Assembly (NCBI RefSeq): GCF_024213555.1
Contig: NZ_JANAVO010000001.1
Location: 2,914,001 to 2,978,000 of the forward strand
Direction of reading: 5' to 3'
DNA: 64,000 nt
DNA from: Allokutzneria sp. A3M-2-11 16
GTDB lineage: Bacteria; Actinomycetota; Actinomycetes; Mycobacteriales; Pseudonocardiaceae
The position numbers and the translations under genes are program-made. Shown here in pieces: positions 47,332 to 58,093 of this stretch (positions are counted from its first letter, which is position 1; the number at the start of each line of letters is the position of its first letter). Under the pieces are notes generated by a model. It made no database searches and was not told the origin of the DNA. It saw nothing but the letters and a program-made list of their open reading frames with translations.

Positions 47332-48732
47332 ATGCCCGATCGCCTCTCCGCACTCGATGCCTCGTTCCTCTACCTGGAGGACCCGATGACGCCGATGCAC
47401 ATGGGGGGCGTGTCGATCTTCCGGAAGCCGCGGAGCGGGTTCGACTACGACCGCCTGCTCGGGCTGATCGAGGAGCGGCTGCCGCTGGTGCCCCGGTACC
47501 GGCAGAAGGTGATGCAGGTCCCGGCGAAACTCGCCCGCCCCGTGTGGGTGGACGACCCGGACTTCGACCTGACCTACCACGTGCGCCGCTCCGCACTGCC
47601 CAAGCCAGGCAGCGAGGAACAGCTCAACGAGCTCGTGGCGCGGCTGATGTCGCGGCAGCTGGACCACACGCGCCCGTTGTGGGAGGCATACCTCGTAGAG
47701 GGGCTCGCGCGGGGCCGGGTCGCCGTGGTCACCAAGACGCACAACGCGATGGTCGACGGCATCGCGGCACCGGACATCACCCAGGTCATCCTGGACGTCA
47801 CCGCGACACCTAGAAGGGCCAAAGAAGAGCTCTGGATGCCCCATCCGCAGCCCAGTGGGGCTCAGCTGGTGTTGGAGGCCGTGGCGGAGGTCGTGCAGCG
47901 CCCAGGCGAACTCCTGGAGAACGTGCACGCCGCCGCCTTAGACGCGGCCGCGACGGTTCGCAAGGTCACCGATGCCGTAGGCGGTCTCGCGTCCGCGGTG
48001 ACCACCGCGGCGCGCCCCGCGCCCTCAGGTCCGCTGAACGTGCGGATCTCCACGCAGCGCCGTTATGCGGTCGCGCGCACGCGGCTTGAGGAGTACCGCG
48101 CGGTTCGCCGCAAGCACGGCGGCACGGTCAACGACGGCGTGCTCACCGTCATTTCCGGGGCACTGCGCAACTGGCTGCTCTCCAGAGGCGAGGCGGTCAC
48201 GTCTTCCACCACCATCCGCGCGATGGTGCCGGTGTCGGTGCTCGGCACGAACGGCAACGGGGAACGGCCGGTCGGCAACAGCGTGTCCTCGTACCTGGTC
48301 GACCTGCCCGTGGGAGAGCCGAACCCCGTAGTGCGCCTGCACCACGTCAGTCACGCCATGCGCGCGCACTCGGAATCCGGTCAGTCCGTGGCTGCTGAGG
48401 CGCTCGTCCGGCTCTCCGGTTTCGCGCCGCCCACACTGCACGCACTCGGCGCACGGGCTGCCAGCTCGTTCTCCAAGCGCATCTTCAACCTCGTCGTGAC
48501 CAACGTTCCGGGGCCGCAGGTGCCGTTGTACGCGGCAGGGGCCAAAATGATGGAAATGTTCCCGGTGGTCCCGTTGGCCATGAACCAGGCGTTGTCGATC
48601 GGTGTCACCTCTTACGACGGCGGCGTATATTTCGGGCTCAACGCCGATCGCGATGCGATGTCAGACGCAGACGTGCTCGCCGGAATGGTCGAAGAGTCCT
48701 TGGAAGAACTGGTGGGAGCGGTGTCGGTGTGA
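47332..48732 (+). CDS. WS/DGAT acyltransferase with altered catalytic motif
   Basis: A 466-residue wax ester synthase/diacylglycerol acyltransferase family member. The N-terminus PDRLSALDASFLYLEDPMTP and the C-terminal NVPGPQVPLYAAGAKM are typical. The catalytic H-H-x-x-x-D-G is H-N-A-M-V-D-G here (His137, Asn138, Asp142, Gly143). The second His, usually the general base, is therefore Asn. The enzyme may be weak or have another role. It matches Rv3234c by position. The stop overlaps the next gene by 4 bp. Confidence 0.9.
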   Translation: MPDRLSALDASFLYLEDPMTPMHMGGVSIFRKPRSGFDYDRLLGLIEERLPLVPRYRQKVMQVPAKLARPVWVDDPDFDLTYHVRRSALPKPGSEEQLNELVARLMSRQLDHTRPLWEAYLVEGLARGRVAVVTKTHNAMVDGIAAPDITQVILDVTATPRRAKEELWMPHPQPSGAQLVLEAVAEVVQRPGELLENVHAAALDAAATVRKVTDAVGGLASAVTTAARPAPSGPLNVRISTQRRYAVARTRLEEYRAVRRKHGGTVNDGVLTVISGALRNWLLSRGEAVTSSTTIRAMVPVSVLGTNGNGERPVGNSVSSYLVDLPVGEPNPVVRLHHVSHAMRAHSESGQSVAAEALVRLSGFAPPTLHALGARAASSFSKRIFNLVVTNVPGPQVPLYAAGAKMMEMFPVVPLAMNQALSIGVTSYDGGVYFGLNADRDAMSDADVLAGMVEESLEELVGAVSV

Positions 48733-49232
48733 GGGTCTACATCCCGGTCACGGTGCCGATGTTGCAGCGTTTCGTTAAGGACAGCGAGTTCCAGCCGCTC
48801 GGTGGTACGGCGTTCGCGCTGACCCCGATGCTGCGGGAGTCCTACGCCACGGGCGACACCGAAGAGCTTGAGTACGCGGCCATGACGGAGGCCGCGCGCG
48901 CCTCGTTGCGGCTCATCGCCGCCGAGCAGGCCGACGACCCGGGCGCCCCGGTGCGCCGCGCGGTCGTCTCGGCCGACGTCGACGACGTGAAGCTGCGTCC
49001 GGACCTGGACGACGCGGTGGTGAAGCTGTCCGGGCCGGTGCCGATGAGCGCAGTCGCCGCGGTGCACGTGGACCTGCCCGACGCGGAGGACGCCGTGCGC
49101 GCCGCGGCCGCGGTGATCGACGCGGCGGACCTCGGCGACGCGGACGCGGAGTTCACCCTCGGCGACGCGGAGGACCACGAGCTGGCTTGGTACGCCGTGC
49201 AGGAGCTCCCGTTTCTCTTGGAGCTGATGTAA
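48729..49232 (+). CDS. DUF6912-type conserved actinobacterial protein
   Basis: A 167-residue acidic soluble protein. It begins MRVYIPVTVPMLQRFVKDSE and ends in a hydrophobic helix WYAVQELPFLLELM. The middle has two alternating helix/strand units (LEYAAMTEAARASLRLIAAE, AVVSADVDDVKLRP). It is conserved next to the acyltransferase in actinobacteria (Rv3231c-like by position and length), but the function is unknown. GTG 48729 overlaps the acyltransferase stop by 4 bp. Confidence 0.8.
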   Translation: MRVYIPVTVPMLQRFVKDSEFQPLGGTAFALTPMLRESYATGDTEELEYAAMTEAARASLRLIAAEQADDPGAPVRRAVVSADVDDVKLRPDLDDAVVKLSGPVPMSAVAAVHVDLPDAEDAVRAAAAVIDAADLGDADAEFTLGDAEDHELAWYAVQELPFLLELM

Positions 49233-49293
49233 CCAGCGTCCAGTGACAGGATGGGCCGGGTAAGTCGATCCGAGAGGGAGGCGAACCCGACCC

Positions 49294-50922
<1,629 letters not shown>

Positions 50923-50926
50923 GCCA

Positions 50927-51063
50927 GGTTCGCCGGTCTTCAAGTACCCCGAACCCCCTTCCCAGCGATCCGTAACTGCCACAAACCCCCGTCGGTGACG
51001 GGGGTTTGTGGCAGTTTGAGACGCTTTGAACGGGGGTTGGGGGTACTTGAAGACGCCCCAACC
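50927..51063. repeat. Family B hairpin element, copy 3
   Basis: Outer arms GTCTTCAAGTACCCC (from 50936) and its near-complement ending at 51054 with GTACTTGAAGAC. The inner stem is perfect over 20 bp: AACTGCCACAAACCCCCGTC (50974-50993), loop GGT, complement 50997-51016. Core length is 119 nt. It is between convergent pruA and a lipoprotein gene. Confidence 0.92.
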
Positions 51064-51093
51064 ACTGTGCGGGGCAGGCTTGCGGATAGGGGG

Positions 51094-51975
51094 CTAGCGC
51101 GGCGGCTGCGGGATCTCGATGGGCGGGGCGATCTCGCTCTCGGCGGGCGCCTTGATGTCGACCGGCTCGCCCCAGTTGGTGTACTTCACGGAGATGGCGT
51201 TCGCGCTGTCGTCGCCCGGCATCCGCTGGCTGAAGTCGATCTGCTTCGGCAGGTCCTGGGCGTCGATCCAGAAGTCGTAGCTCATCGTGGTGATGCCCGC
51301 TTTGATCAGCATGTCGAAGCCGAGCTTCTGCAGCGGGTCGGCGGCCCGCTCGGCCAGCTTCTTCAGGTCGACGTCGATCTTGTGCTTGGTCGCGGGCGCG
51401 CCGTCCAGGGTGCCGGGCGTTGAGGCGGCGAGCGTGCCTGCGTCGCCGAACTTCCTGATGGCGATCTGCGGGTCTGCGGAGTCGCGCATCTGCTGGACCA
51501 GGCTGCCCATCAGCTTCGACATGACGTCGGTGCCCTTGGGGTCGATCTTCAGCCAGTTCTTGCCGGGCGGCACGGAGCCGTCCTTGGGCGCCTCGATGTA
51601 CATGGCCCCGCCCACCAGCAGCATCTTGCTGTCCTGCGGCGGCTTGCCGTCCTCACCGGGGACCTTGGAGGTCATCGACAGCGCCACGTCGTTGCCGTCG
51701 AAGCGGATCGCGCCGTTGCCGCCGACGTTGGACGCCTTGGGGCCGCTGCCGGTGACGGTGACCTTCGCGGACTTCTTGGCCTTCATGGCCACCGCGGCCT
51801 TCTCCATCAGGGGCGCCAGCGCGCCCTTCGCGGCGTTGCCGCCCTCGTTCTCCGGGCCGCGGGTGGTGCCCTGAGTGGGCTCCGGCATGGGCTCGCCGGG
51901 CTGTGTGGTGGTGCACGCGGTCAGCGCACCGACGAGCGCGAGGCCGCTGATCACGGTGATGGTGGTGCGACGCAC
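51094..51975 (-). CDS. Lipoprotein, LppX/LprG-like
   Basis: A 293-residue lipoprotein with signal RRTTITVISGLALVGALTAC (Cys near residue 21) and an Asn/Gly/Pro-rich spacer. The mature part has an LppX_LprAFG-like beta-rich core (GNGAIRFDGNDVALSMT, KMLLVGGAMYIEAP, MSYDFWIDAQDLPKQIDFS), a fold that carries lipids in the periplasm-like space. The start is GTG 51975 with AAGGGAG upstream. The cargo is not known. It precedes rsgA-aroA in the opposite reading order (it lies downstream of them). Confidence 0.82.
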   Translation of the reverse strand: MRRTTITVISGLALVGALTACTTTQPGEPMPEPTQGTTRGPENEGGNAAKGALAPLMEKAAVAMKAKKSAKVTVTGSGPKASNVGGNGAIRFDGNDVALSMTSKVPGEDGKPPQDSKMLLVGGAMYIEAPKDGSVPPGKNWLKIDPKGTDVMSKLMGSLVQQMRDSADPQIAIRKFGDAGTLAASTPGTLDGAPATKHKIDVDLKKLAERAADPLQKLGFDMLIKAGITTMSYDFWIDAQDLPKQIDFSQRMPGDDSANAISVKYTNWGEPVDIKAPAESEIAPPIEIPQPPR

Positions 51976-52010
51976 GGTGCTACTCCCTTGGAGCGAGTGG
52001 TGGGGTGCCG

Positions 52011-53063
52011 TTACGACGGCCCCTGGTGGTGTCCGGTTCCGTCCTGGTCGGACGCGAGGTCCTCGACGCCCGCCCGGGACCCGAGCAACCGGCGAAGGGA
52101 CTCCAGCCGACCGGATGGTGCCACACCGTCGGCGACGACCTGGTCCAAAGCGCAGTCCGGGTCCTCCGGATCGCCCCTGTGGCCGCAGTTGACCTGGCAC
52201 TCCTCGGCCGCGGCGGCGAACTCGGGGAAGGCGAGCACCAGGTCGTCCGGGGTGATGTGGGCCAGGCCGAACGAGCGCACGCCCGGGGTGTCGACCACCC
52301 AGCCGTCGCCGCCGGGCAACGGCAGCGCCAGCGCGGTGGTGGACACGTGCCGTCCCTTGCCGACGCCGGACACCGCGCCGGTGCGCCGGTTGGCGTCCGG
52401 CACCAGCTTGTTGACCAAGGTCGACTTGCCGACGCCGGAGTGCCCGATGAACGCCGAGACGCGGCCGGTGATCCGCTCGCGCAGCTCGACGGGCTCCTCG
52501 TCGTGCCGCGTCACCACGACCGGCAGGTCGAGGTCCGCGTAGGCGGCCAGCAGTTCCTTGGGATCGGCGAGGTCGGCCTTTGTCAGGCACAGCAACGGTT
52601 CCAGGTGACCCGCGTAGGCCGCGACGAGGCAGCGGTCGATGAAACCGGTGCGCGGTTCGGGATCGGCGAGCGCGGTGACGATCACCAGCTGGTCTGCGTT
52701 GGCCACCACGAGCCGCTCGAACGGGTCGGTGTCGTCGGCGGTGCGGCGCAGCACGCTCTTGCGCTCGGTCACCCGCACGATCCTGGCCAGGGTGTCGGTC
52801 TTGCCGGAGGTGTCGCCGACGAGGTCCACCCAGTCGCCGACCACCACGGGGGTGCGGCCCATCTCGCGGGCGCGCATCGCGGTCACCTCGCGCTCGGGGT
52901 CCCCGCCGAGCGCACAGGTCCAGCGGCCCCGGTCCACGGTGAGCACCATGGCCGCCTCGGCGTCCTCGTGGCCGGGCCGCAGCTTGCTGCGCGGGCGGGT
53001 GCCCTTGCCCGGCCGGACCCGGACGTCGGACTCGTCCAGGTTCTTCCAGCCCCGCCGACTCAC
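52011..53063 (-). CDS. rsgA: Ribosome small-subunit GTPase RsgA
   Basis: A 350-residue circularly permuted GTPase that helps late 30S assembly. In order: OB-like N-terminal domain, G4 motif [10 protein letters not shown]1 P-loop [15 protein letters not shown]3 [12 protein letters not shown], and a C-terminal zinc site C-x4-C-x-H-x9-C ([16 protein letters not shown]). GTG 53063 overlaps the aroA stop by 4 bp, so aroA-rsgA are coupled, matching Rv3227-Rv3228. The frame is open 13 codons further upstream inside aroA. Confidence 0.94.
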   Translation of the reverse strand: MSRRGWKNLDESDVRVRPGKGTRPRSKLRPGHEDAEAAMVLTVDRGRWTCALGGDPEREVTAMRAREMGRTPVVVGDWVDLVGDTSGKTDTLARIVRVTERKSVLRRTADDTDPFERLVVANADQLVIVTALADPEPRTGFIDRCLVAAYAGHLEPLLCLTKADLADPKELLAAYADLDLPVVVTRHDEEPVELRERITGRVSAFIGHSGVGKSTLVNKLVPDANRRTGAVSGVGKGRHVSTTALALPLPGGDGWVVDTPGVRSFGLAHITPDDLVLAFPEFAAAAEECQVNCGHRGDPEDPDCALDQVVADGVAPSGRLESLRRLLGSRAGVEDLASDQDGTGHHQGPS

Positions 53064-54340
53064 GACGCCTCCACGGCTGCCCCGTCCAGCATTGTCCGCC
53101 ACATGGCGGGGAAGTCCGGCATGGTCTTGGCGGTGGTGCCGATGTCGTCGACCTCGACGCCCTCGACGCGCAGCCCGATGATCGCGCCCGCGGTGGCCAT
53201 GCGGTGGTCGGCGTAGGCGCCCCAGACGCCGCCGTGCAGCGGACGCGGGCGGATGACGAGCCCGTCCTCGGTCTCCTCCGCGTCCCCGCCGAGCCGGTTG
53301 ATCTCCGCGGTCAGCGCGGCGAGCCGGTCGGTCTCGTGGCCGCGGATGTGCGCGATGCCCCGCAGCCGCGTCGGCCCCTCGGCGAGCGCGGCGATGGCGG
53401 CGATGGTGGGGCTCAGCTCGGAAGCGTGCCGCAGGTCCATGTCGATCCCGGTGAGCACGTCGGCGCCGCGGACGGTCAGCCCGCGCTCGTCGAGCACGAC
53501 CTCGCAGCCCATGAGCGTGAGGATCTCCCGGATCGCGTCGCCGGGCTGCGTGGTGCGCGCGGGCCAGCCGGGCACGGTGACCTGGCCGCCGGTGACTGCG
53601 GCCGCCGCGAGGAACGGCGTCGCGTTGGACAGATCCGGCTCGATGTCCCAGTCCCGCGCGGTGATCACGCCGGGCCGCACCCGCCAGGTGTTCGGCTCGT
53701 CGTCATCGACCTCGACGCCGTGCGCGCGCAGCATCTCGATGGTCATCTCGATGTGCGGCAAGGACGGAACGGGCTCGCCGTCGTGCACGACGGTCAGGCC
53801 GTTGTCGTAGCGCGCGCCGGAGAGCAGGAGACCGGAGACGAACTGCGACGAATGCGAAGCGTCGATCACCACCTGGCCGCCGGTGAGGTGCCCGGTGCCG
53901 TGCAGCGTGAACGGCAACGCGTCACCGTCGACGTCCGCGCCGAGCGCCCGCAGCGCTTCGAGGATCGTGCCCATCGGGCGTTCCCGCGCGCGTGGATCTC
54001 CGTCGAACCGCACGGCGCCCTTGGCCAGCGCGGCGGCGGGCGGGACGAAGCGCATGACCGTGCCCGCGAGCCCGCAGTCGAGCTCGGCGGGACCGGTCAG
54101 CGGCGCCGGTGTGACCAGCCACGACCCATCCGGCCCGTCCTCGATGCCGACGCCGAGCGCGCGCAGCGTGCCGACCATCAGCTCGCTGTCCCGGCTGCGC
54201 AGGGGCGCGCGGAGCACCGACGGACCGTCCGCTAGCGCCGCCAGCACCAGCGCGCGGTTGGTGATCGACTTTGAGCCGGGCAGCGGGACTTCCGCGTGCA
54301 CGGGGGAGTCGGTGCGGGGGGCCAGCCAGTGCGAGGTCAT
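53060..54340 (-). CDS. aroA: 3-phosphoshikimate 1-carboxyvinyltransferase (EPSP synthase)
   Basis: A 426-residue enzyme of the shikimate route that joins shikimate-3-phosphate and phosphoenolpyruvate. Motifs are [20 protein letters not shown] near residue 20, [28 protein letters not shown] and [15 protein letters not shown] near the end. ATG 54340 starts at [16 protein letters not shown], like mycobacterial AroA; the frame is open upstream but lacks homology. It is divergent from the SRAP gene with 69 bp between. Confidence 0.96.
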   Translation of the reverse strand: MTSHWLAPRTDSPVHAEVPLPGSKSITNRALVLAALADGPSVLRAPLRSRDSELMVGTLRALGVGIEDGPDGSWLVTPAPLTGPAELDCGLAGTVMRFVPPAAALAKGAVRFDGDPRARERPMGTILEALRALGADVDGDALPFTLHGTGHLTGGQVVIDASHSSQFVSGLLLSGARYDNGLTVVHDGEPVPSLPHIEMTIEMLRAHGVEVDDDEPNTWRVRPGVITARDWDIEPDLSNATPFLAAAAVTGGQVTVPGWPARTTQPGDAIREILTLMGCEVVLDERGLTVRGADVLTGIDMDLRHASELSPTIAAIAALAEGPTRLRGIAHIRGHETDRLAALTAEINRLGGDAEETEDGLVIRPRPLHGGVWGAYADHRMATAGAIIGLRVEGVEVDDIGTTAKTMPDFPAMWRTMLDGAAVEAS

Positions 54341-54409
54341 GTGTCGATGATCCCCCAACCTGCCGCGCGGCCCTCGCCCGGACCGGGCTGACATGCCACG
54401 ATGGATCAC

Positions 54410-55171
54410 GTGTGCGGCAGATTCGCCACCACCCGGGACCCGGACTCGCTTGCCGCCGAGTTCGACGCGGTGGATGGCACCGAAGGTCTGGTGGGCGGCG
54501 CGGACTACAACGTGGCCCCGACCAAGCACGTCCCGGCCGTCGTGGCGCGGCATCCGCGCGACGCCGAGGGCGAGCCCGATCCGGACTCCCTGGTCCGCAG
54601 CATCAGGATGATGCGCTGGGGCCTGGTGCCGATGTGGTCCAAGGACCCCTCGGTCGGCTCACGCATGATCAACGCACGGGTGGAGTCGGCCGCGGAGAAA
54701 CCCGCGTTCCGCACGGCCTTCGCCCGCCGCCGCTGCCTGATCCCGGCCGACGGTTGGTACGAGTGGCAGGGCGACGGCGACCGCAAGCAGCCCTTCTACG
54801 TGACCCCGGAGGACGGTTCCGGGCTGGCGCTCGCGGGCATCTGGGAGACGTGGCGCTCCCCGAAGTCGGCGGCCGACGAGTTCCCGATGGTGACCTTCGC
54901 GGTGCTGACCACGGACTCCTTCGGGCAGCTCGCCGACGTGCACCACCGGATGCCGATCATGCTGCCGCGGCACGCGTGGGCGGACTGGCTGAACCCGGAT
55001 TCGCCCGATCCCACGGCGCTGGTCGCGGAGCCCGACCCGAAGCTGCACGCGGGACTGGAACTGCGCCCGGTGACGACGAAGGTCAACAGCGTCCGCAACA
55101 ACGGTCCGGAACTGCTCACCCGGTTCGTCCCGGAGGAACCGGCCGAACAAGCACTCTTCGAGCTGCCATGA
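54410..55171 (+). CDS. SRAP domain protein (HMCES/YedK type)
   Basis: A 253-residue protein that crosslinks to abasic sites in single-stranded DNA to protect them. The catalytic Cys must be residue 2, and only GTG 54410 gives Met-Cys-Gly-Arg-Phe; ATG 54401, three codons upstream, would bury it. Other active-site parts are YNVAPT (Asn34), [29 protein letters not shown] and HHRMPIML. It corresponds to Rv3226c. Its stop overlaps the start of the next gene (ATGA). Confidence 0.95.
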   Translation: MCGRFATTRDPDSLAAEFDAVDGTEGLVGGADYNVAPTKHVPAVVARHPRDAEGEPDPDSLVRSIRMMRWGLVPMWSKDPSVGSRMINARVESAAEKPAFRTAFARRRCLIPADGWYEWQGDGDRKQPFYVTPEDGSGLALAGIWETWRSPKSAADEFPMVTFAVLTTDSFGQLADVHHRMPIMLPRHAWADWLNPDSPDPTALVAEPDPKLHAGLELRPVTTKVNSVRNNGPELLTRFVPEEPAEQALFELP

Positions 55172-55779
55172 CGACACTGGAGATCGACACCCCGTACGGC
55201 CCGGCACGGGCCGAGCTGCACTGCGCACCCGAGGCCCGCGCCGCGTTGCTGCTCGGGCACGGCGCCGGTGGTGGCATCAGCGCCCCCGACCTGGTCGCGG
55301 TGACCCGCGCGGCCACCGCGGCGGGTTTGGACGTCGCGCTGGTCGAGCAGCCCTACCGCGTCGCGGGCCGCCGCGCGCCCGCTCCCGCCAAGCAGTTGGA
55401 CGCCGCGTGGTTGGCGGTGGCTGAGCACCTGGGCTCGTCGTGGTGCGAGGACCTCCCGCTGGTCTTCGGAGGCCGGTCCTCCGGAGCGCGCGTCGCCTGC
55501 CGCACGGCAGCGGAGGGCCAAGCGGTCGCCGTGCTGTGCCTGGCGTTCCCCGTGCACCCGCCCGGCAAGCCGGAGAAGTCGCGGATGGCGGAGCTGTCCG
55601 AGGTCGAAGCCCCCGTGCTCGTCGTCCAGGGCGAGCGCGACCCGTTCGGCATGCCGCCCGCCGCGCACCACCGCGAGGTCGTGGTGGTCCCCGGCGACCA
55701 CTCCCTCAAGGCCGACGTGGCCCTCGTCGGCCGCACGGCAGGCGAATGGCTCGCCCGAGTCCTCCGCCCCCTCGACTAG
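55168..55779 (+). CDS. Small alpha/beta hydrolase (KANL3/Tex30-like)
   Basis: A 203-residue hydrolase-fold protein. The oxyanion strand is ALLLGHGAGGGISAPDL, the nucleophile elbow is FGGRSSGARVAC (Ser), then VLVVQGERDPFG with the acid and VPGDHSLK with the His. This family is close to dienelactone hydrolases; substrates are unknown. ATG 55168 overlaps the SRAP stop, so they are co-translated, which hints at a shared stress role without proving it. Confidence 0.88.
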   Translation: MTTLEIDTPYGPARAELHCAPEARAALLLGHGAGGGISAPDLVAVTRAATAAGLDVALVEQPYRVAGRRAPAPAKQLDAAWLAVAEHLGSSWCEDLPLVFGGRSSGARVACRTAAEGQAVAVLCLAFPVHPPGKPEKSRMAELSEVEAPVLVVQGERDPFGMPPAAHHREVVVVPGDHSLKADVALVGRTAGEWLARVLRPLD

Positions 55780-55783
55780 TTCT

Positions 55784-55846
55784 CCCGTTTCGTACTCTTG
55801 CCGGGAAAGAGAGCGCTCCCAATTCCCGTTATGAGTACGAAACGGG
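55784..55846. repeat. Family C hairpin element, copy 2
   Basis: A 63-bp element with ends CCCGTTTCGTACTC / GAGTACGAAACGGG and an inner CGGGAA / TTCCCG pair around AGAGAGCGCTCCCAA. It starts four bases after the hydrolase stop and lies between convergent genes. It is about 92 percent identical to the copy at 44796. Confidence 0.9.
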
Positions 55847-55907
55847 ATTGGTTTGGACCACCTCAGCCAAAGGAGGGGGTGGCGGGGGCGAAGTGCATGG
55901 GGTCAGT

Positions 55908-56390
55908 TTACGTGTCGGCGGCGATGGGGGCGAAGACGGCGGACGTGAGGCGGGCCAGGTCGGCGGGGGAGAGTTCGACTTCGAGGCCGCGGCGGCCCGC
56001 GCTGCAGAAGACTGTGGCGAAGGTCTCGGCTGAGGCGTCCACGACGACCGGCAGGCGCTTCTTCTGGCCCAGCGGCGAGATCCCGCCCGCCACGTAGCCC
56101 GTCGCCCGCTCCGCGTCCGGGACCGGCGCCATCTTCGCCTTCTTGCCACCCACCGCGGCGGCCAGCGCCTTCAGGTCGAGCTGAGCCGTGACCGGGACGA
56201 CGCCGACCGCGAGCTTGCCGTCGACCTCGGCCACCAGGGTCTTGAAGACCCGTTCCGGCTCCAGGCCCAGCGCCTCCGCGGCTTCGAGGCCGTAGGAGGC
56301 GTGCCTCGGATCGTGCTCGTAGGAGTGCAGCTCGTGCCGCACCTTCTGCTTGTCCAGCAACGCCGTCGCCGGAGTCCCGCGTCCCGCCAT
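55908..56390 (-). CDS. ybaK: Cys-tRNA(Pro)/Cys-tRNA(Cys) deacylase YbaK
   Basis: A 160-residue editing-domain protein that removes mischarged amino acids from tRNA. The conserved pieces are TPATALLDKQKVRHELHSYE, EALGLEPERVFKTLVAEVDG with the key Lys in V-F-K-T-L, and ATGYVAGGISPLGQKKRLP. ATG 56390 is 53 bp from the predicted upstream sigH start. There is a short GGGTCTTGAAGACCC inside the gene at about 56229-56243 that resembles family B ends by chance. Confidence 0.93.
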   Translation of the reverse strand: MAGRGTPATALLDKQKVRHELHSYEHDPRHASYGLEAAEALGLEPERVFKTLVAEVDGKLAVGVVPVTAQLDLKALAAAVGGKKAKMAPVPDAERATGYVAGGISPLGQKKRLPVVVDASAETFATVFCSAGRRGLEVELSPADLARLTSAVFAPIAADT

Positions 56391-56408
56391 GATCGAACCC
56401 TAGAACCA

Positions 56409-56434
56409 GGAATGCGGGGAGCGCCCACCGCGTT
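56409..56434 (+). promoter_or_regulatory. SigR/SigH-type autoregulatory promoter
   Basis: GGAAT at 56409-56413, an 18-bp spacer, and GTT at 56432-56434 match the SigR/SigH consensus exactly. Transcription would begin near 56440-56446, so the in-frame GTG at 56444 would be at or near the 5' end of the message. This is the expected place for feedback by the sigma factor on its own gene. Confidence 0.8.
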
Positions 56435-56599
56435 TCCCCACGTGTGGGAACCGAGCTGATGAGCGATCCAGGCAAGCGCTGCCCGTCGCGGCCGCCGAGA
56501 GACTCGCGGACCGGCCGTGGGGCCGCGCGCCGCGTATCCTCGGGGCCGACGTCACCGGCGATGGGACAGGTCCCGCCGGAGTGGTTGGAAGGGAGCCAG

Positions 56600-57229
56600 G
56601 TGCCCGACACCTCGCCCGAGGTCGAAGAGGTCGCCGAGGAGACCGCGGATCAGCGCGGAGCGCGTTTCGAACGGGACGCGATGCCGATGCTGGACCAGCT
56701 GTACTCGGCCGCGCTGCGGATGACGCGCAACCCCGCCGACGCCGAGGACCTGGTGCAGGAGACCTTCCTCAAGGCATACGGCGCCTTCGCGTCGTTCAAG
56801 GACGGCACCAACCTCAAGGCGTGGCTGTACCGCATCCTGACCAACACCTACATCAACGGTTACCGCAAGAAGCAGCGCCAGCCGGTGCAGCAGCCGACCG
56901 AGGAGATCCAGGACTGGCAGCTCGCCCAGGCGGAGAGCCACACCTCATCGGGTCTGCGCTCCGCCGAGGTCGAGGCGCTGGACCGGCTGCCGGACAGCGA
57001 CGTCAAGGACGCCCTTCAGCGACTTCCGGAGGAGTTCCGGATCGCGGTATACCTCGCCGACGTCGAGGGATTCGCTTACAAGGAGATCGCGGACATCATG
57101 GGTACGCCGATCGGGACCGTCATGTCCCGGTTGCACCGCGGCCGTCGCCAACTGCGCGAGATGCTGACCGGTGTGGCCGAGGAGCGTGGTCTGCTGCGCG
57201 GCCGTCAGCGCGAGGTGACGGGGTCATGA
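56600..57229 (+). CDS. sigH: ECF sigma factor SigH/SigR
   Basis: A 209-residue ECF sigma factor for thiol-oxidative and heat stress. Region 2 has [20 protein letters not shown] and [20 protein letters not shown]; region 4 has [49 protein letters not shown] 56600 has GGAAGGGAG at a good distance and gives the normal family length. The same frame is open upstream with starts at GTG 56444 and ATG 56459, adding 52 or 47 residues, close to the 55-residue extension of the unstable SigR isoform in Streptomyces coelicolor. It overlaps rshA by 4 bp and corresponds to Rv3223c. Confidence 0.94.
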   Translation: MPDTSPEVEEVAEETADQRGARFERDAMPMLDQLYSAALRMTRNPADAEDLVQETFLKAYGAFASFKDGTNLKAWLYRILTNTYINGYRKKQRQPVQQPTEEIQDWQLAQAESHTSSGLRSAEVEALDRLPDSDVKDALQRLPEEFRIAVYLADVEGFAYKEIADIMGTPIGTVMSRLHRGRRQLREMLTGVAEERGLLRGRQREVTGS

Positions 57230-57582
57230 ACTGCGGGGACCACGAGACCGACTGCTCCGAGGTGCTGGCCGAGGTGTGGCTCTACCTGGACCAGGAGTGC
57301 GACAAGACGCGGCGCGAGCTGCTGCACCGGCACCTCAACGAGTGCAACCCGTGCCTGGAGAGCTACGGCATCGAGGAGCACATCAAGGCGCTGCTCGCCC
57401 GCAAGTGCGGTGGCGAGCACGCGCCGGACACGCTCAAGGACCGGCTGCGCGCCTGCATCCGGGAGCAGGCCGACGTGATCGTCCAGCACGGTGCGGAGGG
57501 CACCACGGTGGAGATCCGGCACAAGAAGGTCGAGTCCCGGACTGCCGAATCCAGAACCGTCGAGTCCCGCACCGAGGACTAG
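57226..57582 (+). CDS. rshA: Zinc anti-sigma factor RshA/RsrA
   Basis: A 118-residue ZAS-type anti-sigma factor that holds SigH until disulfide stress. The redox/zinc ligands are Cys10, His36, Cys40 and Cys43 (H-x3-C-x2-C), matching RsrA, with further Cys at 3, 25, 60 and about 77. The C-terminal tail repeats V-E-S-R-T three times and looks disordered. ATG 57226 overlaps the sigH stop (ATGA), keeping the pair in balance. It corresponds to Rv3221A. Confidence 0.95.
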   Translation: MNCGDHETDCSEVLAEVWLYLDQECDKTRRELLHRHLNECNPCLESYGIEEHIKALLARKCGGEHAPDTLKDRLRACIREQADVIVQHGAEGTTVEIRHKKVESRTAESRTVESRTED

Positions 57583-57592
57583 AAGACGCGAA

Positions 57593-57625
57593 AAGGCCCC
57601 GCGACCGTCTGGTCGGCGGGGCCTT
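57593..57625. terminator. Two-way terminator between rshA and bL37
   Basis: AAGGCCCCGC (57593-57602) pairs with GCGGGGCCTT (57616-57625), with an inner GACC / GGTC pair. It lies between the convergent rshA and bL37 genes and has A and T runs on its two sides. Confidence 0.88.
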
Positions 57626-57638
57626 CGCATGCCCGATG

Positions 57639-57713
57639 TCAGGCGTTGGGGCGCTTCCCGTGGTTCGCGCCACCCTTCTTACGGTCGCGCTTCTTGCGTC
57701 CCCGCTTCGACAT
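57639..57713 (-). CDS. Ribosomal protein bL37 (24 residues)
   Basis: A 24-residue highly basic peptide that begins MSKRGRKKRDRKKG and ends ANHGKRPNA. It matches the actinobacterial bL37 found in the mycobacterial 50S subunit (also annotated as AURKAIP1/COX24-like). ATG 57713 has AGAGGTGAC upstream. It is too short for routine gene callers. It stands between sigH-rshA and the biotinylated peptide and may be read from a promoter in 57714-57858. Confidence 0.93.
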   Translation of the reverse strand: MSKRGRKKRDRKKGGANHGKRPNA

Positions 57714-57858
57714 TGCGTCACCTCTTTTGCTGATGAACGGCTGTGACTCCAGCCGTGGCTTGCCGCCGTCAAGTCTGACACGTGTGAAACAGGGGCTCCC
57801 GCGTGGCCTCGCTCGTGATTGGATTGCGGCGGTTCATCAGCGTCAAGGAGGACATGGG

Positions 57859-58071
57859 ATGGCCGAGGAGATCAAGGCCGAGATGGTTGCCAACGTCTGG
57901 AAGGTCGTCGTCAAGGACGGCGACACCGTGGAGGACGGCGACACCTTGGTGATCCTGGAGTCCATGAAGATGGAGATCCCGGTCGTCGCCGAGTCCGACG
58001 GCGTGGTGACCATCAAGGTCGCCGAGGGTGACGTGGTCCAGGAAGGCGACCTGGTCGCGGTCGTCGACTAG
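57859..58071 (+). CDS. Biotinylated carrier peptide (TB7.3-like)
   Basis: A 70-residue biotinyl-lipoyl attachment protein. The biotin Lys37 sits in ESMKMEIPV, and the rest is the usual flattened barrel (VWKVVVKDGDTVEDGDTLVI, GVVTIKVAEGDVVQEGDLVA). ATG 57859 has AAGGAGG seven bases upstream; ATG 57854 is out of frame. It corresponds to Rv3221c, whose partner enzyme is uncertain. The stand-alone biotin carboxylase at 24473-25825 lacks a carrier domain and is a plausible partner. Confidence 0.95.
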   Translation: MAEEIKAEMVANVWKVVVKDGDTVEDGDTLVILESMKMEIPVVAESDGVVTIKVAEGDVVQEGDLVAVVD

Positions 58072-58093
58072 AACCGCCCCCACGTCCGCCCAC

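Noticed and set aside
56229-56243. GGGTCTTGAAGACCC inside ybaK
   Set aside because: It is a short self-palindrome encoding V-F-K-T-L, a catalytic region, and lacks the rest of a family B element.
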